Assembly (NCBI GenBank): GCA_001766655.1
Contig: MJCC01000014.1
Coordinates: 187,387 to 201,250 of the forward strand
DNA: 13,864 nt
Direction: 5' to 3'
Source of the DNA: Phytomonas francai
Taxonomy: Eukaryota; Euglenozoa; Kinetoplastea; Trypanosomatida; Trypanosomatidae
This document shows, in pieces, positions 1-7,625 of this stretch. The notes under the pieces were generated by a model, which was not told where the DNA came from, searched no databases, and saw only the letters and a program-made list of their open reading frames with translations. Made by a program: the position numbers and the translations under genes. Positions within the stretch are counted from its first letter, which is position 1, and each line of letters starts with the position of its first letter.

Positions 1-687
1 GGGGGGGGGGGGGATGGATCGGGGTGTGGGTGTTGGACAACCAACCACAACAACAATCTCTTCCCCATTTCCTCCTCTCCCTTCCTTCCCCTTCCATACC
101 ATCATAAAATAAAAAATGAACTGCTTCTTTTTTGCCTCTGTTTATTTATTGCTTGCTTTCAAATGGATGTTAAACGACAACAAGTCAAAGAAAAGAGTGC
201 AGCTGTGGATGTAAATAGGCCCCTCGTTCCTCGCATGTGGGGAATCAGGGTGCGCGCTGAAGATGTAGAAGCCAATTTTAAACCAAAGTGGTGCTGATAG
301 CAAATCTGAATACGAATCAATAATGGGGTAGCGATTTACGTCTGCCTAATAAAGACAGTTCTTCATTTTTCCTGTGAAGCATTTTCTTTTTTTTTTTTTT
401 TTAGACCTTATCTTCTTTTGGAGTAGTTCGATTTTGTTTAGTTTTAGGGTAAATACATTAAAGTTCCTTTTTAGCTCCTCTTGATTATTATTTTTTGGTT
501 CAAGCTATTCTTTCCCTTTTCCAAAATTATTTCATCTCTGTTTGATAAAATTCTAAAGCAGAGTAAGTTAAAGTAAATCTATAAAGGGAGAACGGTATTC
601 AAACTGTGGATTAAACCGAGATAACCCAATAGCACACACCGAAAAGGAGAAGAGTAAAGAAGATAATATTAGAAAGGGAAAAGTGTA
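1..687 (+). other. Non-coding upstream region, probable intergenic plus 5' UTR
   Basis: No convincing gene is seen. The window opens with a run of 13 G, which could be a contig end or a real homopolymer. Positions about 56-100 are strongly pyrimidine-rich (C/T runs), and a second T tract lies at 381-402. The part before 404 is probably the 3' UTR and spacer of a gene lying to the left. The part after it is the likely 5' UTR of the first visible gene and contains no ATG before 688. Confidence 0.6.
381..404 (+). promoter_or_regulatory. Candidate trans-splice acceptor for the gene at 688
   Basis: A pyrimidine tract made almost entirely of T ends directly in an AG at 403-404. This is the textbook layout of a kinetoplastid spliced-leader acceptor. 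No ATG occurs between this AG and 688, so a transcript processed here would start translation at 688. The implied 5' UTR is about 283 nt. Confidence 0.6.
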
Positions 688-1554
688 ATGCCATCTCTTC
701 GAACTCACAAAACACCAAATCCGTTTAAACAGGGAGATAAAGTGAATTTACCTAGTTTTCGCGATTGCTATGCCTCTTTTGAGTGCTCGCTGAAAAATCT
801 CGGGCAGCATACGATAATGGCGCCCAGCCCAGCCTACAAACTAACTCGCGAGAGCAGAATAGAAGAAGGGGAATATGTGAATGAAAGTGAAGAAGAGGAA
901 AGGGGGGATCTGACGCTGGTTTCTTTAAATTCAACATTCAGTTATGGTAGTGCCACACCGAAGTTTAGTGATGAAGAGGACGATGAAGAGGAGGAGGTGA
1001 GGGAGGGAGAAGGGGGGGAGGAGGCCACGACGCCGACGCCGCCTCGGATGCTATTAGGCAAAGGAGAAGCAGAAGAAAAGGGTGAGAGGAAAATTAAGGC
1101 AGTAAAAGAGAAGACGATGGAAAGATCAAACGAAAAGGGCATCACGGGAGAGGGGGGGGAGGGAGGGGGGGGAACCTCTCCGACAACGTTTAACGACGTT
1201 GCTTTCACCTCAGCTCGTCTTTCTCCCCCTCTTTTTCATCAACAATCTTACCATAATTTTCATCATAATTATTACGATAATCATAATCATCATCATCGTT
1301 CTTCCCCTCATTCTGCTGGGATTATGTTAAACGTGGGGGGGGGAAGAGGGGGTTTAGGAAGGGAGTTGTCGGCGGCGATAGAGACGCTACCGTCGATTGA
1401 GCAGCGCGTTTCGGCGATAATACCGCCTTTAAATTCCTTAGATGAAAGTGGCGCCTTTGCGTATTATCACCCTAAACTCCCTTTACAAGAGCGTATTTCC
1501 TCTTTTCCTTCCTTTATGGTTGCACATCCACAACGTTCAAAGCGGTCGTGGTGA
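688..1554 (+). CDS. Hypothetical low-complexity protein with acidic, Gly-rich and His/Asn-rich tracts
   Basis: I do not recognise this 288-residue protein. The start at 688 is the first ATG after a strong T-tract/AG acceptor at 404. The N-terminal 90 residues are mixed and slightly basic. An acidic block (about residues 95-113) is rich in Asp and Glu, a Lys/Glu-rich charged segment follows, then a Gly-rich stretch near 154-162 encoded by long G runs, then a His/Asn/Tyr-rich block at about 184-204. The C-terminal 60 residues (LPSIEQRVSAIIPPL onward) look more ordered and end in a basic RSKRSW. No signal peptide, membrane segment or known catalytic motif is visible. Most of it is probably disordered. 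Third positions are less GC-rich than in the uL4m and LRR genes. It could be a lineage-specific regulatory or RNA-binding protein, but nothing shows that. That the frame stays open across several G runs supports real coding; homopolymer errors could still alter it. Confidence 0.6.
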   Translation: MPSLRTHKTPNPFKQGDKVNLPSFRDCYASFECSLKNLGQHTIMAPSPAYKLTRESRIEEGEYVNESEEEERGDLTLVSLNSTFSYGSATPKFSDEEDDEEEEVREGEGGEEATTPTPPRMLLGKGEAEEKGERKIKAVKEKTMERSNEKGITGEGGEGGGGTSPTTFNDVAFTSARLSPPLFHQQSYHNFHHNYYDNHNHHHRSSPHSAGIMLNVGGGRGGLGRELSAAIETLPSIEQRVSAIIPPLNSLDESGAFAYYHPKLPLQERISSFPSFMVAHPQRSKRSW

Positions 1555-2039
1555 AAGGCTGCTTCGCCCGAAGATGGCTATTTTGGATTTTATTAGATGC
1601 ATTTTATTTTTCTCTTCTGCTTAATAATATTTTTGCTGCTGTATGTATTTTGCCACCTTGTTTCCATAGACAAATCCAAAATTGAACTTCCCGCTAGTTG
1701 TTGCTTCTAATCCACTTTTCCCTAGGATTGCCTTTATAGTTTTTATTACTTCCATTTATTTTATTTTTTTTTTTTTTTTTGGGGGGGGGGGATCGGAGCA
1801 AGATTTTATTCGATGTTGCTTTTTTTCTTTCCTTTTCTTGCTTTGTTTTGAATTTTCAGATTTACCCCATTCCCTTCCTTTTCACAAGATATATACTTAG
1901 AAATTCATATCTGAAGTTAGCTATTAGTACTAGTATTAAATAGTTTTGCTATTCAATATACATTTTTTCTTTTTATTTATACTAACTCTTGAAGTATACA
2001 CCACATACATTACAATCTTACTGGTTTATTTAAACGTAA
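1555..2039 (+). other. Intergenic region with T14/G-run tract
   Basis: This AT-rich spacer would hold the 3' UTR of the upstream gene and the splice signal of the next. It contains a T run at about 1757-1770 followed immediately by a run of about ten G to 1790. I see no supported gene: the short open frames at 1442-1624 and 1682-1900 are rich in Phe, Ile and Leu because they read T-rich DNA. Confidence 0.6.
1961..1994 (+). promoter_or_regulatory. Candidate trans-splice acceptor for the gene at 2040
   Basis: A T-rich pyrimidine tract at 1961-1990 is followed by an AG at 1993-1994. The 45 nt between this AG and 2040 contain no ATG, so the next gene's start would be the first ATG of the processed mRNA. 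Confidence 0.5.
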
Positions 2040-2822
2040 ATGTGCGGTAAGCAAGTTGACTCGTATAGAAATAGTTTCTCTTCTTCTTTGAGAAGATCAT
2101 GGAGCGCACCGTCGGCGCCGCTTTATCACATTTTAGGTCGAAAACCTAAACCGAGCGTGTTCAATTCCGCAAAAAAAGACCTTAAGCCTTCCATCTTTCA
2201 CGCTGTGAAGGCGGCGAATAATCCTCGCATCCGAATATCCCGGTTTAGCATCCTCTTTCCTGCAATTGGCGGAAGAGGAAGATGTAATGGCAATAATGCT
2301 AATGTCATGAGAGGTTCTGAGGGAGATAGTAATCATAATGATATTGGTATTCAGCAAGCATGCGGTTTTCCATCATCGAAAACTAACGGTTTGACGACCT
2401 CGCGAACTGCCTCTCAAATTTCTTGTAGGGACAATGAAAAAGAAGAGGCCCCACCTATTACTACTATCTCTTCTTTTCCCCCATCTTCTGTTCTTCCGTT
2501 AGAAAACGGAAAGGTCAATAAAGAAGAGATAGACGATGAAATAGAGTCGAGTTATGATGCACTCAAAGCGCAGCTAGAGGCTGCTACTAGCCAAATTCAT
2601 CTGCTAAGCTCCGCGAATGAACAAACGCTAAAGCGGTATAATACGTTGGAAAAAGAACATCAACAACTTTGCGAAATCAATGAGTCGCTAAAGATAGAAA
2701 ATGAACTCCTTAAACGTGAATTAGTAATCAAAGAAAGCGAGATTGACGAGCAACTTCACCTTACCTGCGAATTACAGCGAGAATTAGAGAAGGTGAGGGA
2801 AATTGCCATGAACGGGGAGTAG
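2040..2822 (+). CDS. Hypothetical protein with C-terminal coiled coil
   Basis: I do not recognise this 260-residue protein. The ATG at 2040 is the first after a plausible acceptor at 1994. The N-terminal 90 residues are basic and Ser-rich, with an SFSSSLRRSWSAPSAP segment near residues 11-26 that resembles a phosphorylation or binding motif but has no assigned role. The middle (about 90-160) is polar, low in complexity and probably disordered. Residues about 165-256 are strongly charged with regularly spaced Leu/Ile (for example ENELLKRELVIKESEIDEQL) and read as a continuous helical coiled coil of roughly 90 residues. There is no signal peptide or membrane segment. Such proteins are often cytoskeletal, flagellar or scaffold components in kinetoplastids, but that is a guess from composition. 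A bZIP factor is unlikely, because no basic DNA-contact helix lies directly before the heptads. Confidence 0.72.
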   Translation: MCGKQVDSYRNSFSSSLRRSWSAPSAPLYHILGRKPKPSVFNSAKKDLKPSIFHAVKAANNPRIRISRFSILFPAIGGRGRCNGNNANVMRGSEGDSNHNDIGIQQACGFPSSKTNGLTTSRTASQISCRDNEKEEAPPITTISSFPPSSVLPLENGKVNKEEIDDEIESSYDALKAQLEAATSQIHLLSSANEQTLKRYNTLEKEHQQLCEINESLKIENELLKRELVIKESEIDEQLHLTCELQRELEKVREIAMNGE

Positions 2823-3458
2823 AGTTTTTGAGTAGTGTTAATAATGATTTCCATGAAGGGCTGTTTGTACATATATTGATTTATTTTTATATATTTGTCG
2901 GTATATTTTCTTATCGAATTGAAGGCGTGACACTTCTTTTGCCTCTTGTAGAGTGTGTTTTCGTTTTCTTTTTGTTGTTGTTGTAATTCGTTTCGGAAGA
3001 GATGATATATATTTCAGAGTCAAATTCACTTAATCCTTTGATAATGCAAGGGTAATTACGAGAGAAAAGTACTAAGAAGGAGCAGGGGTGGGGTAGGAGT
3101 AGAAATGAGGGACCTATCAAGATGCATTCTTTTAGTTATTCTTCTTCCCCCCTCTACATTGCTCCTTTATTATCTGGAAACATCCATTTTTACCCCTGTA
3201 TTGCTAACCCCACAACTATTATCGTGCGATTTTCCTGCTCATTTCCTTTCCCCCCTAAGCCCATCCTTCTCTTCTCTTATGGTCTCTCACCTCCTTTTGC
3301 GCTCTTTTTACCTTTTGGGGAAGGGGATCCATAACCATATATGTGAGTGTGTATCGTCTTATTAACGTAACCTTTTGGATCTTGTTTCACTTTATTAGTT
3401 TTTAAGGGGTACGCACCACCACCACCACTTGTAACAGCAACCGAGGGGGAGGGCACAC
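2823..3458 (+). other. Intergenic region with long pyrimidine-rich stretch
   Basis: This is the 3' UTR of the coiled-coil gene plus spacer. Roughly 3119-3310 is rich in C and T, with two C6 runs near 3146 and 3250, and could serve as processing signal for polyadenylation and splicing of the neighbours. A (CAC)n microsatellite of a few units lies near 3415-3427, just before the uL4m start. I see no supported gene. The overlapping open frames at 3105-3365 are reading frames of pyrimidine-rich DNA. Confidence 0.6.
3371..3406 (+). promoter_or_regulatory. Candidate trans-splice acceptor for uL4m
   Basis: A T-rich tract is followed by two possible acceptor AGs, at 3397-3398 and 3405-3406. No ATG occurs between either AG and 3459. 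That supports 3459 as the translation start, with a 5' UTR of about 50-60 nt. Confidence 0.5.
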
Positions 3459-4901
3459 ATGCGCCGCCGCTACACCGCCGCCTGCCGGCTCTCCCTCGCC
3501 CGCGCCTTCATCTTCAGCGCGCGCTACGACGGCCGGGGCTCCGGCGTGCACGACGTCGCCCCGCGCGAGAAGGGCGACTTCGCCTACGCAGGGCCGGGCC
3601 AGGTCCTGCCAGGGGCCCACCCGCTCCCCCTCTTCCACCCCGACAACACCGTCACGCGGCCGCTCGTCTCGCCCTACCTGCCCTCCCCGGGCCGCGCCCA
3701 CCCCTACTTCACCGCGGCCCTGCCCGAGCTCCCGCACCTCGGCCCCTCCCGCCCCCTCGTCTACCCCCCGGGCACCCTCAAGGCCCGCATCGTCGCCCCG
3801 GTCTACGACCTCCGCGGCGCCGTCACACACACGCGCGAGCTCGACCCCTTCCTCTTCGGCCTCTACCCCGAGACCGGGGTCCTCGCCGACGTCCTGCACT
3901 ACTGGCTCGTGCGCTGTCGCAACTACGCCGGGATGTGGGACTACGAGCGGCGCGAGATCTGGCGGCGCGCGCGCAAGAACTGGCCGAACACCGGCCTCGG
4001 CATGCCCCGCGTCAGCGACCGCAAGCACCACGACTACGTCTGGGGCGGCCGCACCAAGCCGGCGAAGCCGTGGAATATGATGATGCCGGAGATGGACCCG
4101 CAGACGTGGAGCCGCGGGTGCCGCATGGCCGCGACGCTGAAGATGCTCCAGGGCAAGCTCCAGATCGTCGAGCGGCTCACCCTCACCAAGGAAAAGAATC
4201 GCCAGGGGGAGGGGGGGGACACCGCGGAGGGCGAGGAGGAACAGGAAGAAAAGGACCCGACCCAGGGCGCGTATCTGCGGTTGTGTCGACGAATGGGGTG
4301 GGATGTTCGGCACAACGGCGGCGGTGTCCTTTTCATGGACGGGGGCTCGCGACTGACGCCGAGCCTCGAGTTCGACCGCGCGTTTTTCTTCGGGAGCTTT
4401 TTTAATGGACGAAACAAGCTCGTCCGGCCGACCTTTTTGTGTGATGAGTCCTACGATTATAACCGGAGCGCGTCGAAGCAGCGGTTTAAGGGTCCGAAGG
4501 GCCCGAAAAACCCGATCCCGGTTAATCGCTTTAACGTCTACGATGCGCTCGCACATGACCTGCTAGTGATCACGGAGGGCGCGCTTATGCAGCTTGAGGA
4601 GGAGATGTTCGCGCATAAACTGATGATGCTTCCCCCGCATATTCGTCAGCAGCTTCCAGAGCGGGAGGGCTTTTTGGAAAGCGAGGTGCTCGGCGATTGT
4701 TTACCGCGATTAAAAACGATTGAGATGGAGAGGGCGGCGCGCACGGAGGAAGTGGAGCGGGGAATGTACGACGGCTATTATGATAACCCGTACGAGCCGT
4801 GGAAGGATGAATCCGAGGCGTCGTACGCGGTGGACGGCGTGGAGGGGGTCGTGGAACGCTATGTGAGGTCCAAAAAGGCTTCCTGGAGGATGTTGAGTTG
4901 A
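3459..4901 (+). CDS. uL4m: Mitochondrial large-subunit ribosomal protein uL4m
   Basis: This 480-residue protein is recognised as ribosomal protein L4 of the mitochondrial large subunit, which lines the peptide exit tunnel and binds 23S-type rRNA. The first 20 residues (MRRRYTAACRLSLARAF...) are rich in Arg, Ala and Ser and lack acidic residues, as expected of a mitochondrial presequence. The L4 core runs from about residue 105 to 245. It has the APVYDLRG entry strand, the ELDPFLFG segment equivalent to 'lp..vFg', a helix with VLHYWLVRCRNYAG, the basic Trp/Gly/Arg loop at about 168-206 (GLGMPRVSDRKHHDYVWGGR), and a helix with KMLQGKLQIVERL. An acidic Gly/Glu insert lies at about 249-266. Bacterial L4 is about 200 residues, so the N- and C-terminal parts are kinetoplastid-type extensions. 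The first half uses almost only G or C at third positions, and the last third clearly less. The start is the first ATG after the acceptor at 3398/3406. Confidence 0.85.
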   Translation: MRRRYTAACRLSLARAFIFSARYDGRGSGVHDVAPREKGDFAYAGPGQVLPGAHPLPLFHPDNTVTRPLVSPYLPSPGRAHPYFTAALPELPHLGPSRPLVYPPGTLKARIVAPVYDLRGAVTHTRELDPFLFGLYPETGVLADVLHYWLVRCRNYAGMWDYERREIWRRARKNWPNTGLGMPRVSDRKHHDYVWGGRTKPAKPWNMMMPEMDPQTWSRGCRMAATLKMLQGKLQIVERLTLTKEKNRQGEGGDTAEGEEEQEEKDPTQGAYLRLCRRMGWDVRHNGGGVLFMDGGSRLTPSLEFDRAFFFGSFFNGRNKLVRPTFLCDESYDYNRSASKQRFKGPKGPKNPIPVNRFNVYDALAHDLLVITEGALMQLEEEMFAHKLMMLPPHIRQQLPEREGFLESEVLGDCLPRLKTIEMERAARTEEVERGMYDGYYDNPYEPWKDESEASYAVDGVEGVVERYVRSKKASWRMLS

Positions 4902-5241
4902 TTGAATTACCGGGAAGCAAAGAAAGAGGAAGAGGGGGTTCCCCCTTGAAAAAAAAAAAAGGCACCAATAAAAGACTGAAGAAAAAAATCTTTGTATAGT
5001 TGGAAGGGAAGGCTCATAAGAGTTGTTAGGAGCTAAGCCTTTGGGGTGGAAGATTTTTCACTTTCTAGAATACTCACGTGCGTTTAAACGAAATGACCCC
5101 TTTTTTTTTTTTTGGAAGGGGGGGAAGGGGGTGTTTCCAGAATAGAATGATCATTTGCTATGCTTTCGATTGATTGCTTCAACTTCTGCCATATGTATAT
5201 ATTCATATCTTATTAAGGAAATAATTTTTTTTTTTTTAAAC
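4902..5241 (+). other. Intergenic region and leader of the TruD-like gene
   Basis: This AT-rich spacer contains an A run at about 4949-4959, a T13 run at 5101-5113 followed by G-rich DNA to about 5133, and a second T13 run at 5225-5237 immediately before the next start codon. Possible acceptor AGs lie at 5117-5118, 5139-5140 and 5216-5217. I see no gene. Confidence 0.6.
5101..5118 (+). promoter_or_regulatory. Candidate trans-splice acceptor for the TruD-like gene
   Basis: A T13 run is followed within a few bases by AG at 5117-5118; another AG is at 5139-5140. If one of these is used, the leader would carry two short upstream open reading frames, at 5147-5173 and 5160-5216. If the later AG at 5216-5217 is used instead, no upstream ATG remains. 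Confidence 0.4.
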
Positions 5242-7305
5242 ATGAAGATCTTACCACGAGGTTCAATTATTCGAATTAGCCCACCCTTTAGCCACGTGGT
5301 TCCTTCTTCTTCTTCCCAAAACAATAATACTAATAATAATATTAGCTCTATTGCGGCTAAATTGGGTTATGGAAGGGATGACTGGGCAACAGGACGCGAT
5401 ATTTCCTCAGAGGAGCGGAGATGTGGGATGCTTCTGCGGATGTGTGAGATCTCCACACGTGGGGTCTCCTCCTCCGTTTCTGTTTATTCGGCACCGAATT
5501 CGAGTTCGATATCGCCATCTTCCTCGTCTTTTCCGCTGTGGAATGCCGTAATCAAGGGGCAGTCGAGCGACTTCCAAGTGAATGAGGTCCATTCGAATGC
5601 CTTGTTTACCTCCGCGGCCGTTCTCGCACGGCGGCCGAGACCGCGTTGGCGGAAGCTCTCCCGCGCGCAGACCCTCCTTGTCGAGGATTCCTCCTCAGAG
5701 GGTTTTGGCAACCCGGATAAAACCTTCTCCCCGCGTGTGCAGAGCCATGGTGCGTATGTTCCTCTTCTGGGGAAACTCCCGGCAGACGAGCCAGTTTTAA
5801 ATTTTATGATTTATCGAGATTCGAGCGCAGTCAAGGATCTTTATGATCGTTTTTTTCTCGAATTGGGGGTGGAGAGGGCGGCGGTGAAGCTGCGAGAGAG
5901 CCCCGGGGGGTTTTACGGCTGCGTTTCGCAGTTTGCCACTGGGGTGGGAATCACAAAAGAGCAGCTCGTGCACCTCTCCCGGCATTATCATTTACACCCT
6001 TTAATTATGGATCCCCGGCGATATTACCCACTGGAGTCTTGGAGAACGTTGACCTCCCCCCCGCGGGCGTATTTTTATCGAATTGCCCTCCGCTTTGTGG
6101 AGGGAAAAGAGGGAGAGGCTTCTCCCCTAACCGAGGCCCTCCGGTCGTGGAAAGAGAGGGGCTTTGTGAACTACTTCGGGATTGAACACTTTGGGCTCGG
6201 GGAGAACGCGTTGTTTGATTTGGCCGCGTTCGCCTCGCGTGGGGATTTTCATCGCGCATTGGGCTTATTTTTGCAAAGCCTCGCCGAGGCAAATCCCTTT
6301 CATCACGCGCATTTAATGGCATATTTAAAAGCGGAGCCGGGGTGTTTGGCTGGCGTGGTCGAGGAGTGGATGCGCGAGAGTCAGGCGATCCGCGCGGCCC
6401 CCGCGATTCGACGGCTGCTCAACTCCTTGCACAGGTACCACATCATCGAAGGAAAGCTCGAAGGAAATAAAGAAGAGGCCCAAGAAAAGGAAGAGGCTGG
6501 GGCAGGGGAAATTTCATTATTAGAGAAGATGTGGAGGGAGCTTGGGGTCGAGGCGGCCGCGCGGCGTAGCGCTGCGGAATTTGTTTGGAATGCTATGGCT
6601 TCGCAGCGTCTGCTAAGCTATGGTGGAGAGGTCGTCGTTGGAGACGTGGTTCGTGTTTCGAAAAAGAATGAAAAAGAGAAGGGAATGATGGATCCAGGGG
6701 AAGGAGACAACGAAGAGGAAGTGCGCCTTGTGCGAACCTTGGAAGAGGCTCGATCGTTTACGATCGAGGATGTAGTGCTGCCGGTACCCTACCCCCGTTC
6801 GAATCTTTCCCGCGCGATATTTCCCGCCATTGGCGCGCTCACCCTTGCGCTATTCGAGGAATTTGCCGCACGGCATCATCTTCAGTTTCTATTTCATCCC
6901 GAAAAAGAAGTTTCCTCGTGCGGAGGTGGGACGAATTTGGAGCCCGTAACGTATCGACCAATCGTGCGAAAGCCGTTCAATCTATCTGTGTCAATTATCT
7001 ACGATCCTTCGTCGTTTACAGCGTTGAAAAATGATTTGTTTTTGCTCCAGGAACGCAAGGCAGTGGAGAATTTTGATATGGATTACGCCAATCGAGTGCG
7101 GGAGCCGAGTGTTTATAACATTTCGGAGCGCTTTGCCGAGCGGCTAGCCTTGGTTAAGCAAGTTCACTCGGGAAATGATTCAGTTGTTCTGTCCTTTGCA
7201 CTTCCCGCAGACGCTTCGCCGTTGGTAGCTTTGCGAGAAGTTTTCGCGCTTAAGTATCTTCATTTTACAGATTTGCACTTTGCGCAACAGCATAATGTCG
7301 AATGA
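5242..7305 (+). CDS. TruD/Pus7-family pseudouridine-synthase-like protein, probable pseudoenzyme
   Basis: A 687-residue protein of the TruD/Pus7 family, which isomerises uridine to pseudouridine in RNA. Family landmarks appear in order: DFQVNE at 110-115 (motif I); RAYFYRIALRF from 275, equivalent to GNRF-I-LR; NYFGIEHFG at 310-318, equivalent to NYFG-QRFG; EFVWN at 446-450, equivalent to AYQS-FN; GDVV at 467-470; and FTIEDVVLPVP at 506-516. The catalytic motif G-T-K-D-x-x-A-x-T-x-Q seems lost: the matching stretch is SPGGFYGCVSQ (220-230), with Gly where the nucleophilic Asp should be and no Asp anywhere nearby. Length fits eukaryotic Pus7 (about 680) rather than bacterial TruD (about 350). 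A Lys/Glu/Gly-rich insert lies near 409-425. The first 45 residues are Ser/Asn-rich with basic residues and no acidic ones, compatible with mitochondrial import. The frame is open back to 5155, but 5242 is the first in-frame ATG. It follows uL4m by 340 nt. An RNA-binding or assembly role is inference. Confidence 0.8.
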   Translation: MKILPRGSIIRISPPFSHVVPSSSSQNNNTNNNISSIAAKLGYGRDDWATGRDISSEERRCGMLLRMCEISTRGVSSSVSVYSAPNSSSISPSSSSFPLWNAVIKGQSSDFQVNEVHSNALFTSAAVLARRPRPRWRKLSRAQTLLVEDSSSEGFGNPDKTFSPRVQSHGAYVPLLGKLPADEPVLNFMIYRDSSAVKDLYDRFFLELGVERAAVKLRESPGGFYGCVSQFATGVGITKEQLVHLSRHYHLHPLIMDPRRYYPLESWRTLTSPPRAYFYRIALRFVEGKEGEASPLTEALRSWKERGFVNYFGIEHFGLGENALFDLAAFASRGDFHRALGLFLQSLAEANPFHHAHLMAYLKAEPGCLAGVVEEWMRESQAIRAAPAIRRLLNSLHRYHIIEGKLEGNKEEAQEKEEAGAGEISLLEKMWRELGVEAAARRSAAEFVWNAMASQRLLSYGGEVVVGDVVRVSKKNEKEKGMMDPGEGDNEEEVRLVRTLEEARSFTIEDVVLPVPYPRSNLSRAIFPAIGALTLALFEEFAARHHLQFLFHPEKEVSSCGGGTNLEPVTYRPIVRKPFNLSVSIIYDPSSFTALKNDLFLLQERKAVENFDMDYANRVREPSVYNISERFAERLALVKQVHSGNDSVVLSFALPADASPLVALREVFALKYLHFTDLHFAQQHNVE

Positions 7306-7434
7306 GTGAGAGAGAGCGGGGGGGATGTTTTTGTTTGTGCAAATGGATATTTTCTCTTTCTTTTTGTCGTTGTTTCCATTGGAGGTTGCGTACTCCGTTG
7401 CTCGCCTGCTAAACCTCTGTGAAGGGGTGATTTG

Positions 7435-7449
7435 CCCTGGAGTCCAGGG
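7435..7449. repeat. 15-bp palindrome CCCTGGA-G-TCCAGGG
   Basis: Seven complementary base pairs flank a single central G. As RNA it would form at most a 6-bp stem with a 3-nt loop. It lies about 130 nt after the TruD-like stop codon, so it would be in the 3' UTR. No function is shown. Confidence 0.7.
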
Positions 7450-7561
7450 AAAAGCGGCTACGAAGACAAACTAAATAATCTCACATGAAAAAAGTGAAAT
7501 ACTTGTGAGCAGAATACTCCGGAATTATATGTGCACTGCATTATTAATAATATTATTAGTA

Positions 7562-7608
7562 TTTTTTTTTTCATCAACTGGTGTCTTTTTGCTTAGTTTT
7601 CCTCGTAG
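7562..7608 (+). promoter_or_regulatory. Candidate trans-splice acceptor for the small gene at 7626
   Basis: A T run and a second T-rich segment are followed by AG at 7595-7596 and 7607-7608. The first ATG after either is 7626, giving a very short leader of about 18-30 nt. Confidence 0.45.
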
Positions 7609-7625
7609 AGGTGTTCTTCCGGGAT

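Larger units (their letters stand above)
7306..7625 (+). other. Intergenic region with a small palindrome
   Basis: This is the 3' UTR and spacer between the TruD-like gene and the small gene at 7626. It starts with a GA-rich then G7 stretch, holds a perfect 7-bp-arm palindrome at 7435-7449, an AT trinucleotide-like stretch near 7541-7560, and a T run near 7562-7571. I see no gene and no convincing tRNA. Confidence 0.55.

Noticed and set aside
3105..3365. Overlapping 86- and 70-codon open frames
   Set aside because: Phe/Pro/Ser/Leu-rich products of a pyrimidine-rich intergenic stretch; two overlapping frames of equal quality argue against coding.
3402..4556. Long minus-strand open frame (384 codons) opposite uL4m
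   Set aside because: It is the antisense shadow of GC-rich uL4m coding DNA, rich in Ala, Arg, Gly and Val; uL4m on the plus strand has clear family motifs.
5155..5241. N-terminal extension of the TruD-like frame to 5155
   Set aside because: The frame begins with TTG, not ATG, and the extension encodes T-run derived Phe/Ile residues with no coding signal.
7385..7450. Possible tRNA-like fold around a CTGTGAA loop and the 15-bp palindrome
   Set aside because: The anticodon stem has a mismatch and the hairpin lacks a TTC-type T loop or acceptor pairing, so no cloverleaf forms.
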